Shown here: positions 53,746 to 62,796 of the stretch, one piece after another
Layout: each line of letters opens with the position of its first letter
Position numbering within the stretch: position 1 is the stretch's first letter
DNA from: Collinsella sp.
GTDB taxonomy: Bacteria > Actinomycetota > Coriobacteriia > Coriobacteriales > Coriobacteriaceae
Reading direction: 5' to 3'
Assembly (NCBI GenBank): GCA_019414045.1
Contig: DXMW01000012.1
Location: 1 to 64,000, forward strand
DNA length: 64,000 nt
Notes under the pieces: model-generated
Seen by the model: only the letters and a program-made list of their open reading frames with translations
Told to the model about the DNA's origin: nothing
The model's database searches: none
Made by a program: the position numbers and the translations under genes

Positions 53746-54510
53746 GAACTCCCGTAAGAGCGCATCTTCCACTTCCCGAAGCGAAAGGGCCCCGCCTCCC
53801 TCGGCGGGACGGGTGACCACGATACAGCGCGCTCCCACGGCGCGCGCTGCGGCGAGCTTCTCGGCCGTGCCGCCTACGGTTCCCGAGTCCTTGGTCACAA
53901 GCCACTGGGCGCCCACCTGCCGAAGCATCGCCTCGTTGAGCTCGCGGGTGAAGGGCCCCTGCATGCCGATGACGTGCGACGGCGAAAACCCCGCGTCGAT
54001 GCACTTCGTTATAGCACCGGGCAGCGGGAGCACACGCACGAAGAAGCGCTCCGCGAAATCGGCGACGCGCGTGTAGGGAACAAGCTCCTTGCTCCCCGTC
54101 GTGAGAAGAACGCGACCCGGGTTCTCGGAGAGAAAGCGCGCCGCGCAGGCAATCGACGCGACCGGCACGATGCCTTTGGGCAGCGCCTCGACCGGGCGCG
54201 CAAGGCGCAGGCATCGTGCACCCACGGCGAGCGAAGCGGCCCGGATGTTGTCGCTTGCGAGCGTAGCGAAGGGGTGCGTGGCGTCGACGACGATGCGCGC
54301 GCCGGAAAGCTCGCGCTCCATGTCGGCATCGTCGAGCCTGCCCGCATGCACCTCGATGCCCGGAAGCTCACCCAAAAGCTCGCCTCCGTACTCGGTTGCC
54401 GCGTAGGCACGGGCGGGGATGCCCGCCCCGCTCGCCCATTCGCACAGAAGGCGGCCCTCGGTGGTGCCGGCGAAGATGCGCAGCGCCGGCACGGATGCGG
54501 GGGCCGTCAC
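53737..54510 (-). CDS. cbiJ: Precorrin-6A/cobalt-precorrin-6A reductase
   Basis: 257 residues. It reduces the macrocycle during corrin ring synthesis with NAD(P)H. LRIFAGTTEGRLLCEWA at the start, VDATHPFATLASDNIRAAS, LLTTGSKELVPY, and VIGMQGPFTRELNEAML are conserved in CobK/CbiJ. A GTG at 54510 overlaps the cbiC stop (GTGA); the upstream extension of the long frame to 54780 is a shadow of cbiC. Last gene of the cobalamin operon in this window. Confidence 0.92.
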   Translation of the reverse strand: MTAPASVPALRIFAGTTEGRLLCEWASGAGIPARAYAATEYGGELLGELPGIEVHAGRLDDADMERELSGARIVVDATHPFATLASDNIRAASLAVGARCLRLARPVEALPKGIVPVASIACAARFLSENPGRVLLTTGSKELVPYTRVADFAERFFVRVLPLPGAITKCIDAGFSPSHVIGMQGPFTRELNEAMLRQVGAQWLVTKDSGTVGGTAEKLAAARAVGARCIVVTRPAEGGGALSLREVEDALLREFAR

Positions 54511-55148
54511 TTCGCGCCACCCGTGCGCGTGATCTGGTAGAGCAGCGCGTTCATAATGGCGGCCGCCACGGTCGAGCCGCCCTTGCGGCCCCTCGCGACT
54601 ATGGCCGGCACGCGTCGCGCAAGTAGCTCCTCTTTCGCCTCGACCACGTTCACAAACCCGACCGGCACCCCAACGACGAGCGCGGGCGCGATCTTCCCCG
54701 CGTCCATGAGCTCGGCGAGGCGCAGAAGTGCTGTGGGAGCGTTGCCGACGGCCACGATGAGCGGACCCTCGATGCGGCAAGCTTTGTCCATGCTCACAAC
54801 GGCGCGAGTCGTGCCCGCGGCGCGCGCAGCCGCGGCGACATCAGGGTCGGCCATGTAGCACACGGCCTTGCAGCCGAGCTTCGCGAGCGCGGGCTTGCTT
54901 ATGCCTGCGAGCGCCATGTTCGTGTCGGTGAGCACCGTGGCCCCTGCACGCAGTGCGTCGAGCGCACAGTGCGCGGCGTCATGGGTGAACACGAGGGAAT
55001 CGGCGTACGAGAAGTCGGCAGTGGTGTGGATGACGCGCTTCACGACGGGCTCTTCGAGCGGCGGGAACGTGCGGCCGCCGAGCTCTTCGGTGATGATCTC
55101 GAAGCTGCGCCGCTCGATGTCGCCGGGCGCCATCTCCTTGGAATCCAT
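54507..55148 (-). CDS. cbiC: Precorrin-8X methylmutase
   Basis: 213 residues. It moves a methyl group from C11 to C12 to give hydrogenobyrinate or cobyrinate. RRSFEIITEEL, the active-site His region VKRVIHTTADFSYADSL, TDTNMALAGISK and VGVPVGFVNVVEAKEEL are typical for CobH/CbiC. Its start directly abuts the adenosyltransferase stop, with GGAG six bases upstream inside that gene. Confidence 0.95.
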   Translation of the reverse strand: MDSKEMAPGDIERRSFEIITEELGGRTFPPLEEPVVKRVIHTTADFSYADSLVFTHDAAHCALDALRAGATVLTDTNMALAGISKPALAKLGCKAVCYMADPDVAAAARAAGTTRAVVSMDKACRIEGPLIVAVGNAPTALLRLAELMDAGKIAPALVVGVPVGFVNVVEAKEELLARRVPAIVARGRKGGSTVAAAIMNALLYQITRTGGAK

Positions 55149-55664
55149 CTAGTACTCCACTCCTTCCCTTGCACATATCCCCTGAGAGTAGGGGTGTTTC
55201 TCGCACCGCATCTCGGTTATGTAGTCGGCCTTCTCCACGATCTTGCGGGAAAGCGCGCGCCCGGTGAGCGCCACTTCGACGCCGCGCGCGGACAAATCGA
55301 GCGCGCGGTTCACGAGCGCCTCGTCGACAAGCCCCTTCGAAAGCGCGTCGAGCGCCTCGTCGAGCACGAGCAGTCCCTCTTGCGCGCCCTCGAGCTCGGC
55401 GAGCGCGGAAGCGAGGTTCCCATCGTGCAGCTCGCACGTCGCGGCAAGTTCTTCCGACGTCATCGACCAGGTAAACTTGTCCGACACCTTCCCCGCGAAC
55501 AAGGGCACGCCGAAATGCTCGGCGAGCAAGCGCGCCTCCCCGCTTTCGCCGTCTTTCAGGAACTGCACGACGACGACGCGGCGGCCTGCGGCGAGCATGC
55601 GAAGGGCGAGGCCCATCGCCGCCGTGGTCTTGCCTTTGCCGTCGCCATGATACACGTGGATCAT
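55149..55664 (-). CDS. cobA: Corrinoid adenosyltransferase
   Basis: 171 residues of the CobA/CobO/BtuR family, which attaches the adenosyl group from ATP to Co(I). The P-loop HGDGKGKTTAAMGLALR is near the N-terminus; VVVVQFLKDG and LLVLDEALDALSKGLVD follow; GRALSRKIVEKADYITEM is the usual C-terminal block. It overlaps the cbiP stop by 4 bases. Confidence 0.94.
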   Translation of the reverse strand: MIHVYHGDGKGKTTAAMGLALRMLAAGRRVVVVQFLKDGESGEARLLAEHFGVPLFAGKVSDKFTWSMTSEELAATCELHDGNLASALAELEGAQEGLLVLDEALDALSKGLVDEALVNRALDLSARGVEVALTGRALSRKIVEKADYITEMRCEKHPYSQGICAREGVEY

Positions 55665-57160
55665 ACGCCCTCCTCGATAATGCGGTAGACATACTCCATG
55701 TCGAGCGCCCCGCGCACGACGTCGGCCAGGCGGTCGAACTCGCGCGCACGGTGATCGGCTGCGGACGCTGCGCCCGCAGCACCCACGACGCTCTCGGGCA
55801 GGCCGCGCATGCGCGCGAGCGAGCGCGCGAGAGCGAGCGCCACCCCCGGTTCATCGAACAGGCCGTGGAGATAGGTTCCGAACACGTTTCCGCAGGCCGC
55901 GCCTTCTGGTTTGCCGCCAATCGTGCCCGCAGGGGCGCAGGAGACGGTCGTTTCGCCGTCGTGAATCTCGTACCCGCGCGCCGTCATGCCGTTCCACACC
56001 GAGAACGCGCCTTGGGCGCCCGTGATGCGCAGCTCCGACTGGGCGAGGCGCTTTTCCTCCTTGAACACCGTACTTGCAGGGATGAGCCCGAGCCCGCGCG
56101 CGGTGCCAGCGCCTTCCCTGCCGTGCGGGTCGGAAAGCTCGTCTCCCAAAAGCTGGTAGCCTCCGCATATGCCGAGCACCGGTGTGCCCGCGCCCGAAAG
56201 CGCGCGTACACAGGCTCCGATGCCGCTAGCCGCAAGCCAGCGCGCGTCGTCGAGCGTGGTCTTCGAGCCGGGAAGCACCACCAGGTCGGGTCGGCCCAGA
56301 TCGGTCGTCGAGGAAACGTAGCGCACGCCCATGCCGGGCACGCGCGAAAGCGGGTCGAAGTCGGTGAAGTTCGACAGATGCGGAAGGCGCACGACGGCGA
56401 CGTCGATGACGCCGCGCGCCTCGCGGGCAGATAGGCGCGGTGCGAGCGAGTCCTCGTCGTCCAGGTCAAGCGTAAGATACGGCACGACCCCCACGACGGG
56501 AACCCCGCACATCTTCTCGAGCGGGGCCAAACCCGGGCGCAGGATTTCCACATCGCCGCGGAACTTGTTCACCACAAGCCCCCGCAAAAGCGCGCGATCC
56601 TCGGGCGCAAAGAGCGCGACCGTGCCGTAGAGCTGGGCAAACACCCCGCCTGGGTCGATGTCGCCCGCGAGCAGCACGGGGGAGGACACGGCGCGCGCGA
56701 GCCCCATGTTGACGATGTCGTTTTCGGAAAGGTTGATTTCGGCGGGGCTGCCGGCGCCCTCGATGACGATGACGTCGTTTTCCTCCGCGAGCGAATCGAA
56801 CGCCTCCAAAATCTGCGGCATGAGCGCCTTCTTTCGCGCGAAGTAGTCCCTCGCAGCGAAGGCTCCCTGCGCCTTGCCGGCCACGATGAGCTGGCTTCGG
56901 TGGTCGCTTTCGGGCTTGAGAAGGATGGGGTTCATGCGCACGTCGGGCGCGATGCCGCACGCCTCGGCCTGCATGATCTGGGCGCGCCCCATCTCGAGCC
57001 CGTCGGCCGTGACACCGCTGTTGAGCGCCATGTTCTGGCTCTTGAAGGGAGTCACGCGCAGGCCGTCCTGCGAAAGCACACGGCACAGCCCCGCCGCAAG
57101 CAGGCTCTTCCCCGCGTTCGACATGGTGCCCTGGATCATGATGGGCTTCGCCCTACCCAC
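55661..57160 (-). CDS. cbiP: Cobyric acid synthase (adenosylcobyrate amidation)
   Basis: 499 residues. It amidates carboxylates b, d, e and g using glutamine. PIMIQGTMSNAGKSLLAAGL is the ATP/dethiobiotin-synthetase-like start, FKSQNMALNSGVT the CobQ signature, and VLGICGGYQLLGDEL the glutaminase Cys with VFGTYLHGLFD providing the His. GTG 57160 has AGGAGG 9 bases upstream and overlaps cobD by 8 bases; the frame's upstream extension is a shadow. Confidence 0.95.
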   Translation of the reverse strand: MGRAKPIMIQGTMSNAGKSLLAAGLCRVLSQDGLRVTPFKSQNMALNSGVTADGLEMGRAQIMQAEACGIAPDVRMNPILLKPESDHRSQLIVAGKAQGAFAARDYFARKKALMPQILEAFDSLAEENDVIVIEGAGSPAEINLSENDIVNMGLARAVSSPVLLAGDIDPGGVFAQLYGTVALFAPEDRALLRGLVVNKFRGDVEILRPGLAPLEKMCGVPVVGVVPYLTLDLDDEDSLAPRLSAREARGVIDVAVVRLPHLSNFTDFDPLSRVPGMGVRYVSSTTDLGRPDLVVLPGSKTTLDDARWLAASGIGACVRALSGAGTPVLGICGGYQLLGDELSDPHGREGAGTARGLGLIPASTVFKEEKRLAQSELRITGAQGAFSVWNGMTARGYEIHDGETTVSCAPAGTIGGKPEGAACGNVFGTYLHGLFDEPGVALALARSLARMRGLPESVVGAAGAASAADHRAREFDRLADVVRGALDMEYVYRIIEEGV

Positions 57161-58376
57161 GGGTATCGACCTCCTTCGCCGAGCCTCGGCCATCCGCGCC
57201 CGCCATAGCGCCGCTGCAAGAAGCGCCGCCCCGTTCGTCGGGTTCGCCTTCGCCCGATGCACCTTCCGCCCGAAGTGCGCGGCTGAACGCCATCGCAAGC
57301 CGGGCATTCTCCTTGCGCGTGCGCACCGCGACGCGGCACCAGAAACGGGACAGTACCGAAAACGAGTCGCACGTGCGGACCAAAACCCCCTGTTTATACA
57401 GGCGCTCGGGGATGTCTTTCGCCGGCGTGCGGACTAAAAGGAAGTTCGCATCCGATGGCACGACGGAAAGCCCGAGCGAGGAGAGCTCGTGGGAAAGCCA
57501 CGCTCGCTCACCCGCCAATACATCGCGCGTGCGCGAGACGTATTCAACGTCTTCCAGGGCGGCGATGCCCGCGGCCTCGGCGACCGAGGAGACGGGCCAC
57601 GCCTGCCCCGCCCGGCGAATCCCCTCGATGAGTTGGGCGTTTCCGCTGATCAGATATCCCAGCCGCAAGCCCGCCATTCCGTAGAGCTTGGTGAACGCGG
57701 AGAGCACGGCCACATGGCGCGAACACGCGGCGCGTGCGGCCACGCTCCTTTCGCGGGCGTCGGGCGCAAATCCGAGGAAGCACTCGTCCACGACGAGCAG
57801 AGCGCCCACCTGCTCGCAGCGGCAAGCCGCGGCATCGATCACGCTGGGGTCGACGAGACGCCCCGTCGGGTTGTTCGGATTGCAGAGGTACGCCACGTCT
57901 CCCGGCCTCTCGATCGCGCGGGCGAAGGAGGCGGGCACGTCGAAGTCGTCCGCTTCGGAGAGCGGGAACTCCTGCACGCATGCGCCGTAGTACGATGCCG
58001 CCTCCGCATATTCAGAGAACGTCGGCGCGCACACGACGATGCGTTTCGGGCGCACCGCCGCGGCGAGCCGCCAGATGATGTCGGACGCGCCCGCGCCGCA
58101 GACGATAGTATCTTCGGGAATGCCCTGGGCGCGCGCTAGGGCGCGAACGAGGGCGAGGCTTTCCCTATCGGGGTAGGCGTCGATTCGAGAAAGCGCCTTG
58201 CAAGCTGCGGCGACGGCGCGCGGCGAGGGGCCTGCCGGATTCACGTTCACCGAGAAGTCAATGAGGTCGGAGGCGCCCCCTTCGCAAGCGATGCCGAGCG
58301 ATTGCGTGCTACCCCCATGCGCACGGGCACGCAGGATTCCCCCGGCAGCCCGGGGCGCGACGTGATCTTCCCTCAT
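57153..58376 (-). CDS. cobD: L-threonine-O-3-phosphate decarboxylase (CobD/CobC aminotransferase-like)
   Basis: 407 residues. PLP enzyme supplying aminopropanol phosphate for the nucleotide loop. DLIDFSVNVNPAGPSPRAV, IDAYPDRESLALV, AYLCNPNNPTGRLV, LVVDECFLGFA and the PLP-lysine segment VLSAFTKLYGMAGLRLGYL are typical. A C-terminal Gly/Ala/Glu-rich tail of ~35 residues is unusual and without motif. ATG 58376 overlaps the cbiB stop (ATGA). Confidence 0.93.
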   Translation of the reverse strand: MREDHVAPRAAGGILRARAHGGSTQSLGIACEGGASDLIDFSVNVNPAGPSPRAVAAACKALSRIDAYPDRESLALVRALARAQGIPEDTIVCGAGASDIIWRLAAAVRPKRIVVCAPTFSEYAEAASYYGACVQEFPLSEADDFDVPASFARAIERPGDVAYLCNPNNPTGRLVDPSVIDAAACRCEQVGALLVVDECFLGFAPDARERSVAARAACSRHVAVLSAFTKLYGMAGLRLGYLISGNAQLIEGIRRAGQAWPVSSVAEAAGIAALEDVEYVSRTRDVLAGERAWLSHELSSLGLSVVPSDANFLLVRTPAKDIPERLYKQGVLVRTCDSFSVLSRFWCRVAVRTRKENARLAMAFSRALRAEGASGEGEPDERGGASCSGAMAGADGRGSAKEVDTRG

Positions 58377-59350
58377 GCCATCGCCCCCACGGCGAGCACG
58401 ACCGCCGCGCGCGCAGCACCGAAGACGACAAGCGCGCATACGGACGCGGCGAGCATGAGCCTTGTCGCCCGGGCGATGTCGCCCCACTCGATTTCGCGGG
58501 ACGCGTCGCCTATCGTCGGTTTCTCAACGAGCTTGCCAAAATACACCGCGGGTCCTGCCAGGCGCAGCCCGAGCGCGCCCGCGCACGCTGACTCAGTCTG
58601 TGCCGCGTTCGGGCTCGCATGGCGACGCCTGTCGCGGCGCCAGATGCGCGCCGCCCCGCGCGCGTCGAGCCCGACGATCGGGCACACGGCGATCATGATC
58701 AGGGCCGATAAGCGCGAGGGAATCCAGTTCACCGCATCGTCGAGGCGCGCCGAGGCGCAGCCGAAGTCGATGTAGCGCTCGTTTTTGTAGCCCACCATGC
58801 TGTCGAGCGTGTTCACTGCCTTGTACGCCATGCCCAAGGGCGCACCCCCGATCATAAGGTAGAAAAGCGGCGCGATGACGCCGTCGCTCGCGTTCTCCGC
58901 CACCGTTTCCACGGCGGCGCGCGCGACGCCCTGCTCGTCGAGAACAGACGTGTCGCGTCCCACGATGAGCCCGACGGCTTCGCGCGCCGCGACAAGGCCG
59001 CTCCTCGAGAACGCACGGGCCACGGCCAGGCTCTGGCGGCGCAGCTCGCATGCCGCGAGAATCTGATAGCTCGCCCATGCCTCGGCCACGAAGCGCAGGC
59101 CGGAGTGAACCATGCCGCAAAGATGCAGGATTCCCCAGGTCAAAAGCCCACACGCAAGCGGAAGCGCCACGGCGAGCACAAGCCCTGCGGCGCGCGTGCC
59201 CGCGGACGTTTGCGGGAATGCGCCCCGCAGGCGGCCTTCGGCCCACGTGATCGCGCGCCCCATGGCGACGACGGGATGGGGAAGCCAGCGCGGGTCGCCG
59301 AAGGCAAGGTCGGCCGCGAACCCGGCGGCGACGGCAAGAATCGTCATCAC
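58373..59350 (-). CDS. cbiB: Adenosylcobinamide-phosphate synthase
   Basis: 325 residues. Membrane enzyme joining aminopropanol phosphate to adenosylcobyrate. DLAFGDPRWLPHPVVAMGRA near the N-terminus, LIVGRDTSVLDEQGVARA, ETVAENASDGVIAPLFY and KAVNTLDSMVGYKNERYIDFG are strongly conserved. Four or five hydrophobic helices are visible. It overlaps both neighbours by 4 bases. Confidence 0.95.
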   Translation of the reverse strand: MMTILAVAAGFAADLAFGDPRWLPHPVVAMGRAITWAEGRLRGAFPQTSAGTRAAGLVLAVALPLACGLLTWGILHLCGMVHSGLRFVAEAWASYQILAACELRRQSLAVARAFSRSGLVAAREAVGLIVGRDTSVLDEQGVARAAVETVAENASDGVIAPLFYLMIGGAPLGMAYKAVNTLDSMVGYKNERYIDFGCASARLDDAVNWIPSRLSALIMIAVCPIVGLDARGAARIWRRDRRRHASPNAAQTESACAGALGLRLAGPAVYFGKLVEKPTIGDASREIEWGDIARATRLMLAASVCALVVFGAARAAVVLAVGAMA

Positions 59351-60348
59351 CGGGCATCGCCCCCCGAAACGGGGCGAACATCACGAAGGCAGCGCCCATC
59401 CCAGGTGGCGGCCCATGCGCCGCCCGGCTCGGTATGCACGTCGAAGTATCCAATTTTCGGGACAGCTAACTCGGAGAGCAGCGCTTTCACGGTACCCGCG
59501 TGAACGACGAAGACGGCGCGCCCACTCCCCTGGGCACGCTCCGATTTGCACGCCTCCCGAAACGCCGCGACGACGCGGCGGGTGAAATCGCTCTTGCCCT
59601 CGCCATGCGGGCAGCGCGTCTCGCACCAGGAGTCTACCCAGGCGCGGTAGCGCGCATCCTCTTTAAGCTCGGCGGCGCTTCGTCCCTCGAAGTCGCCGAA
59701 ATCCATCTCGCGCAGACCGGGGCACGCCATGAGCTCCGCGTTCGGGAAGAGGATGCGCGCCGTCTGGTCGGTGCGGGCCATGCCGCTGGTGATAACACGG
59801 AACACGTCACGATAGCATGCGAGGTCGCGCAAAGCGCGCTCGCCCGCGCTCGACAGGGGCTCGTCGGTGCCCGCCCCGCTGTAGCGATGGTCTTCCGTGC
59901 CCGCCGTGGCACCATGGCGCACGAAGACGACTTCCAAAGGCGCGCCCGCGCCCTGCGTCCCTCGAGGCGCATCATCAAGGTTTCCCTTGATGACCTGGGG
60001 AATCCCGCACGTCATGCGCACGACGACGTCGGCGCGCGCAGCGAGCGCGCATCCCAGGCGCCCCGCGCGCTCGCGCCATTGGGCGTCTTCCGCACGCATA
60101 GGGACGACCCCCGAGCCGACCAAGGACAGAATCACTACGTCGAAGCCGATCAGCCGCTCGAGCGCCCGGTCAGCGTCGAGCGCGCGTACGAGTTCCTCAG
60201 CACAGTAAGCGACACGGCCGGCAAAAGCCGCGGGCACGCCGCCCTCCGCAAACTGCGCCGCGTCGACGAAATCGTCCGCCGCGAACCCGAGCTTTTCGCG
60301 CACGAAGGTCCTCTTCCCGGAATGCGCGCCACCTACCACGAGCATCAT
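59347..60348 (-). CDS. Fusion of a CobU-like domain and an alpha-ribazole-phosphatase-like domain
   Basis: 333 residues. The first ~125 resemble CobU: MMLVVGGAHSGKRT is a P-loop in which Arg replaces the usual Ser/Thr, and VGSGVVP...GRLGCALAARADVVV..CGIPQVIKG matches the CobU C-terminal block, but the segment with the guanylylated His is missing. Residues ~135-333 are a histidine phosphatase of the CobC type: EVVFVRHGATAGTEDHRYSG, RDVFRVITSGMARTDQTARI, REMDFGDFEG and FVVHAGTVKALL. The phosphatase half is probably active on alpha-ribazole phosphate; the CobU half is probably not a working kinase. ATG 60348 overlaps cobS (ATGA). Confidence 0.88.
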   Translation of the reverse strand: MMLVVGGAHSGKRTFVREKLGFAADDFVDAAQFAEGGVPAAFAGRVAYCAEELVRALDADRALERLIGFDVVILSLVGSGVVPMRAEDAQWRERAGRLGCALAARADVVVRMTCGIPQVIKGNLDDAPRGTQGAGAPLEVVFVRHGATAGTEDHRYSGAGTDEPLSSAGERALRDLACYRDVFRVITSGMARTDQTARILFPNAELMACPGLREMDFGDFEGRSAAELKEDARYRAWVDSWCETRCPHGEGKSDFTRRVVAAFREACKSERAQGSGRAVFVVHAGTVKALLSELAVPKIGYFDVHTEPGGAWAATWDGRCLRDVRPVSGGDAR

Positions 60349-61112
60349 AGGAGCATGCCCCCCGCCACCAGCATGGCAAGCATCGCGAGCTCGGCCCATT
60401 GCAGAAACCATCCGGCCAAATCCCCCGTCACCCCGCCGAAGCGGGACAGGGCAACATGGCGGTACCACGCGAGCGCCAAAAGCCCCGCCACCGCCATAAG
60501 GGCGCCGACGGCCTGAGCGCACGCGACCATCCCTGCAGCCGAAGCCGCAGCGAAAGCGCAAAGCGGCACGACGATCGCCGCGCGCTTCTTAGCAGGCGAG
60601 AGCCCCGCGGCCATGCCGTCCGCACGCGCGGCAGGCCAGCATTCAACGGCGAGCCCCGAAAGCGAGCGGGAGAACACGAGCGAGCACAGAAGCGCGAGGA
60701 ACGCCCCCGCCGTAAGCGGCAGCGCGGTGAACAGGGAAAACTGCAGAATAAGGTACACAACAACACCGATGACCCCGAAGGCGCCCGCCCGCGGGTCGTG
60801 CATGATCTCGAGTTTTCGCTCGCGCGGGGCCCAACTTGCAAGCGCATCGGAGGTGTCGCAGAGCCCGTCTAAGTGGATGCCTCCCGTCACCGCCACAGGC
60901 AGCGCCACGAGCACGGCCGCGACGATGGTCGCGGGCACGCCGAGCAGGTTCGCAACGTGTCCCCACGCCGTCATGAGGAACCCTTCCGCAAGGCCCACCA
61001 GGGGAAACGCGGCAAGCGCATGGGTTGACCCGAAATCGGTCCAGGCTGATTTCGGGACGGGGATGCGCGAGAACGTTCCGAACGCCGCGCCGATTGCCTC
61101 TGCTATCTTCAC
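60345..61112 (-). CDS. cobS: Cobalamin (5'-phosphate) synthase
   Basis: 255 residues, hydrophobic with several membrane segments. It joins AdoGDP-cobinamide and alpha-ribazole. FGTFSRIPVPKSAW near the N-terminus and the metal-binding block TGGIHLDGLCDTSDALASW with the following ILQFSLF helix are conserved; RHVALSRFGGVTGDLAG lies near the C-terminus. It overlaps cobU and the fusion gene by 4 bases each. Confidence 0.95.
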   Translation of the reverse strand: MKIAEAIGAAFGTFSRIPVPKSAWTDFGSTHALAAFPLVGLAEGFLMTAWGHVANLLGVPATIVAAVLVALPVAVTGGIHLDGLCDTSDALASWAPRERKLEIMHDPRAGAFGVIGVVVYLILQFSLFTALPLTAGAFLALLCSLVFSRSLSGLAVECWPAARADGMAAGLSPAKKRAAIVVPLCAFAAASAAGMVACAQAVGALMAVAGLLALAWYRHVALSRFGGVTGDLAGWFLQWAELAMLAMLVAGGMLL

Positions 61113-61657
61113 CTTGTAGGTCCTTCACCTTTCATCCACACGGGAATCCCGCATACCACTTCGACTGCGCGGTCGGCCAGCGCCGCCACGCCCGCGTTCA
61201 CGCGCGCGAGCGCGCGCCTCCATGCCTCGGTCCCCTCATCGTAGCGCATCCCATCGGCGAACACGTCGACGGTGACCACCACCGTATACGCAGCGGCCTG
61301 AGCGAGCCGTTCGATGCCTCCGAGTACCTCGCGCGCCGCAGCGTCGGGGTCACGTGGGGACAAGCCGCCTTCCGCGAAAAGCTCGTTCGCAACCAGGTTG
61401 CCCACGTCCTCCAAAAGAAGCGTGCAGCCGCGCGGAAGCCCGGGCACTGCGTCGCCCACGTCACGCGTGCGCTCGAGGGTGGAAAACCCCTTGCCCTCGC
61501 GCAGCGCCCGATGGCGCGCGATGCGGCGGGCGCCCTCTTCCCCGAAGGGCTCCATCGTTGCCAGGTACACGCGGGGGCCGTCGTGCCCGAGGCACAGGGA
61601 CTCGGCGTAGGCGCTCTTGCCGCTCGCGGCGGCGCCGATGACGAGCGTCACCGTCAT
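61109..61657 (-). CDS. cobU: Adenosylcobinamide kinase / guanylyltransferase
   Basis: 182 residues. LVIGAAASGKSAYAESLCLG is an intact P-loop; YLATMEPFGEEGARRIARHR and REGKGFSTLE carry the region of the guanylylated His; LLEDVGNLVANELF is the Walker-B-like strand; CGIPVWMKG ends the protein. The usual NEVGxGIVP motif is replaced by VDVFADGMRY, so the active site is partly atypical. The start at 61657 overlaps cobT (ATGA); the longer frame to 62452 is a shadow. Confidence 0.92.
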   Translation of the reverse strand: MTVTLVIGAAASGKSAYAESLCLGHDGPRVYLATMEPFGEEGARRIARHRALREGKGFSTLERTRDVGDAVPGLPRGCTLLLEDVGNLVANELFAEGGLSPRDPDAAAREVLGGIERLAQAAAYTVVVTVDVFADGMRYDEGTEAWRRALARVNAGVAALADRAVEVVCGIPVWMKGEGPTR

Positions 61658-62796
61658 TTCCCGGCCTCGAAATGCTCGTAAGCAGCCATGCCAGTCGCCG
61701 TGAACGTCTTCCCATCCCGGTATACGCGCAGCGCCGAATCCAGAAGGGGCAGATACGCCATGGCGCCCGCGCCCTCGCCCAAGTGCATGCCTGCGTCGAG
61801 GGGTGCCTTTATGCCGAGCTCGAGAAGGAGCTCCCGGCTTGCGGGTTCGCTTGATGCGTGGGTGCCCACGAGGTAGCCCAAGGCGTTGGGGCACAGGCGC
61901 GCCGCGCACAGAGCCGCCGTGCAGGATATGACCCCGTCGAGGAGCGCCGGAGCCTTCGAGGCCGCGGCCCCCAGGTAGAAGCCGCACATCGCCGCGATGT
62001 CGAAGCCGCCCACCTTCGAGAGCACGTCGATCGGGTCGGCGGGATCGGGCGAGTTCGCGTCGATAGCGCGCTCGACCACGTCGCGCTTGCGCGCGAGCGA
62101 GGCGTCCGAGAGCCCCGCGCCGCGCCCGACGAGGCTCCGCGCGTCCGCCCGGATGAGCACTGCGGCCACCGCCGCCGAGGTGGTCGTGTTGCCGATGCCC
62201 ATCTCGCCCGCGGCGAGAAGGCGCACGCCGGCGCGGGCAAGCCCGCACGCGACGGCGATTCCGACCTCGATCGCGCGCACGGCCCCATCTCGAGACATAG
62301 CGGGGCCGTGCGCGATGTTGCCACTCCCCCGCCGCACGTTCGCGCGCACCATGCGCGCGTCTTCTATGCCCCGGGCCATACCCACGTCGACGGGCACGAC
62401 CTCGGCACCCGCGAACGCCGCCATGCGGCAGGCGCTCGTGGCCCCCTCGCACATGTTGCGCGCGACGGCTCGCGTCACGTCTTGCCCGCTTTGCGACACG
62501 CCTTCGGCAACGACCCCGTTGTCGGAGAAGAATACCGCGAGCGCACGGGGAAACTCGGCCACCTCGGCGCTCCCCTGAGCTGCGGCGATACGCGCGACGG
62601 CGTCTTCAAAGTCGCCCAATCCCCCCAAGGGGTGCGCGATGGAGTCCCACGCGGCGTACGCGGCGGCGCGGGCGCACTCGTCTGCGGGCGCGATGCCGGA
62701 GAGCGCGGCTTCGAGCACGGCGCCCGGCGCCGACGAGAACGCGCGCTCGACTTCCTCGCGGATGCAGGCAAGCGCGGTTTCGGTTGCTTCAGCCAT
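61654..62796 (-). CDS. cobT: Nicotinate-nucleotide-dimethylbenzimidazole phosphoribosyltransferase
   Basis: 380 residues. It makes alpha-ribazole phosphate from nicotinate mononucleotide and the lower-ligand base. LGDFEDAVARIAAAQGS, VFFSDNGVVAEGVSQSG, LLAAGEMGIGNTTTSAAVAA, LSKVGGFDIAAMCGFYLG and LLLELGIKAPLDAGMHLGEG (with the catalytic Glu) are all conserved. ATG 62796 has GAGAGGAG 5 bases upstream and overlaps cbiA by 8 bases. Confidence 0.96.
   Translation of the reverse strand: MAEATETALACIREEVERAFSSAPGAVLEAALSGIAPADECARAAAYAAWDSIAHPLGGLGDFEDAVARIAAAQGSAEVAEFPRALAVFFSDNGVVAEGVSQSGQDVTRAVARNMCEGATSACRMAAFAGAEVVPVDVGMARGIEDARMVRANVRRGSGNIAHGPAMSRDGAVRAIEVGIAVACGLARAGVRLLAAGEMGIGNTTTSAAVAAVLIRADARSLVGRGAGLSDASLARKRDVVERAIDANSPDPADPIDVLSKVGGFDIAAMCGFYLGAAASKAPALLDGVISCTAALCAARLCPNALGYLVGTHASSEPASRELLLELGIKAPLDAGMHLGEGAGAMAYLPLLDSALRVYRDGKTFTATGMAAYEHFEAGK

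Noticed and set aside
61658..62452. N-terminal extension of the cobU frame
   Set aside because: It lies entirely within cobT in another frame, is Arg/Gly-rich and lacks similarity; the ATG at 61657 begins the recognisable CobU protein.
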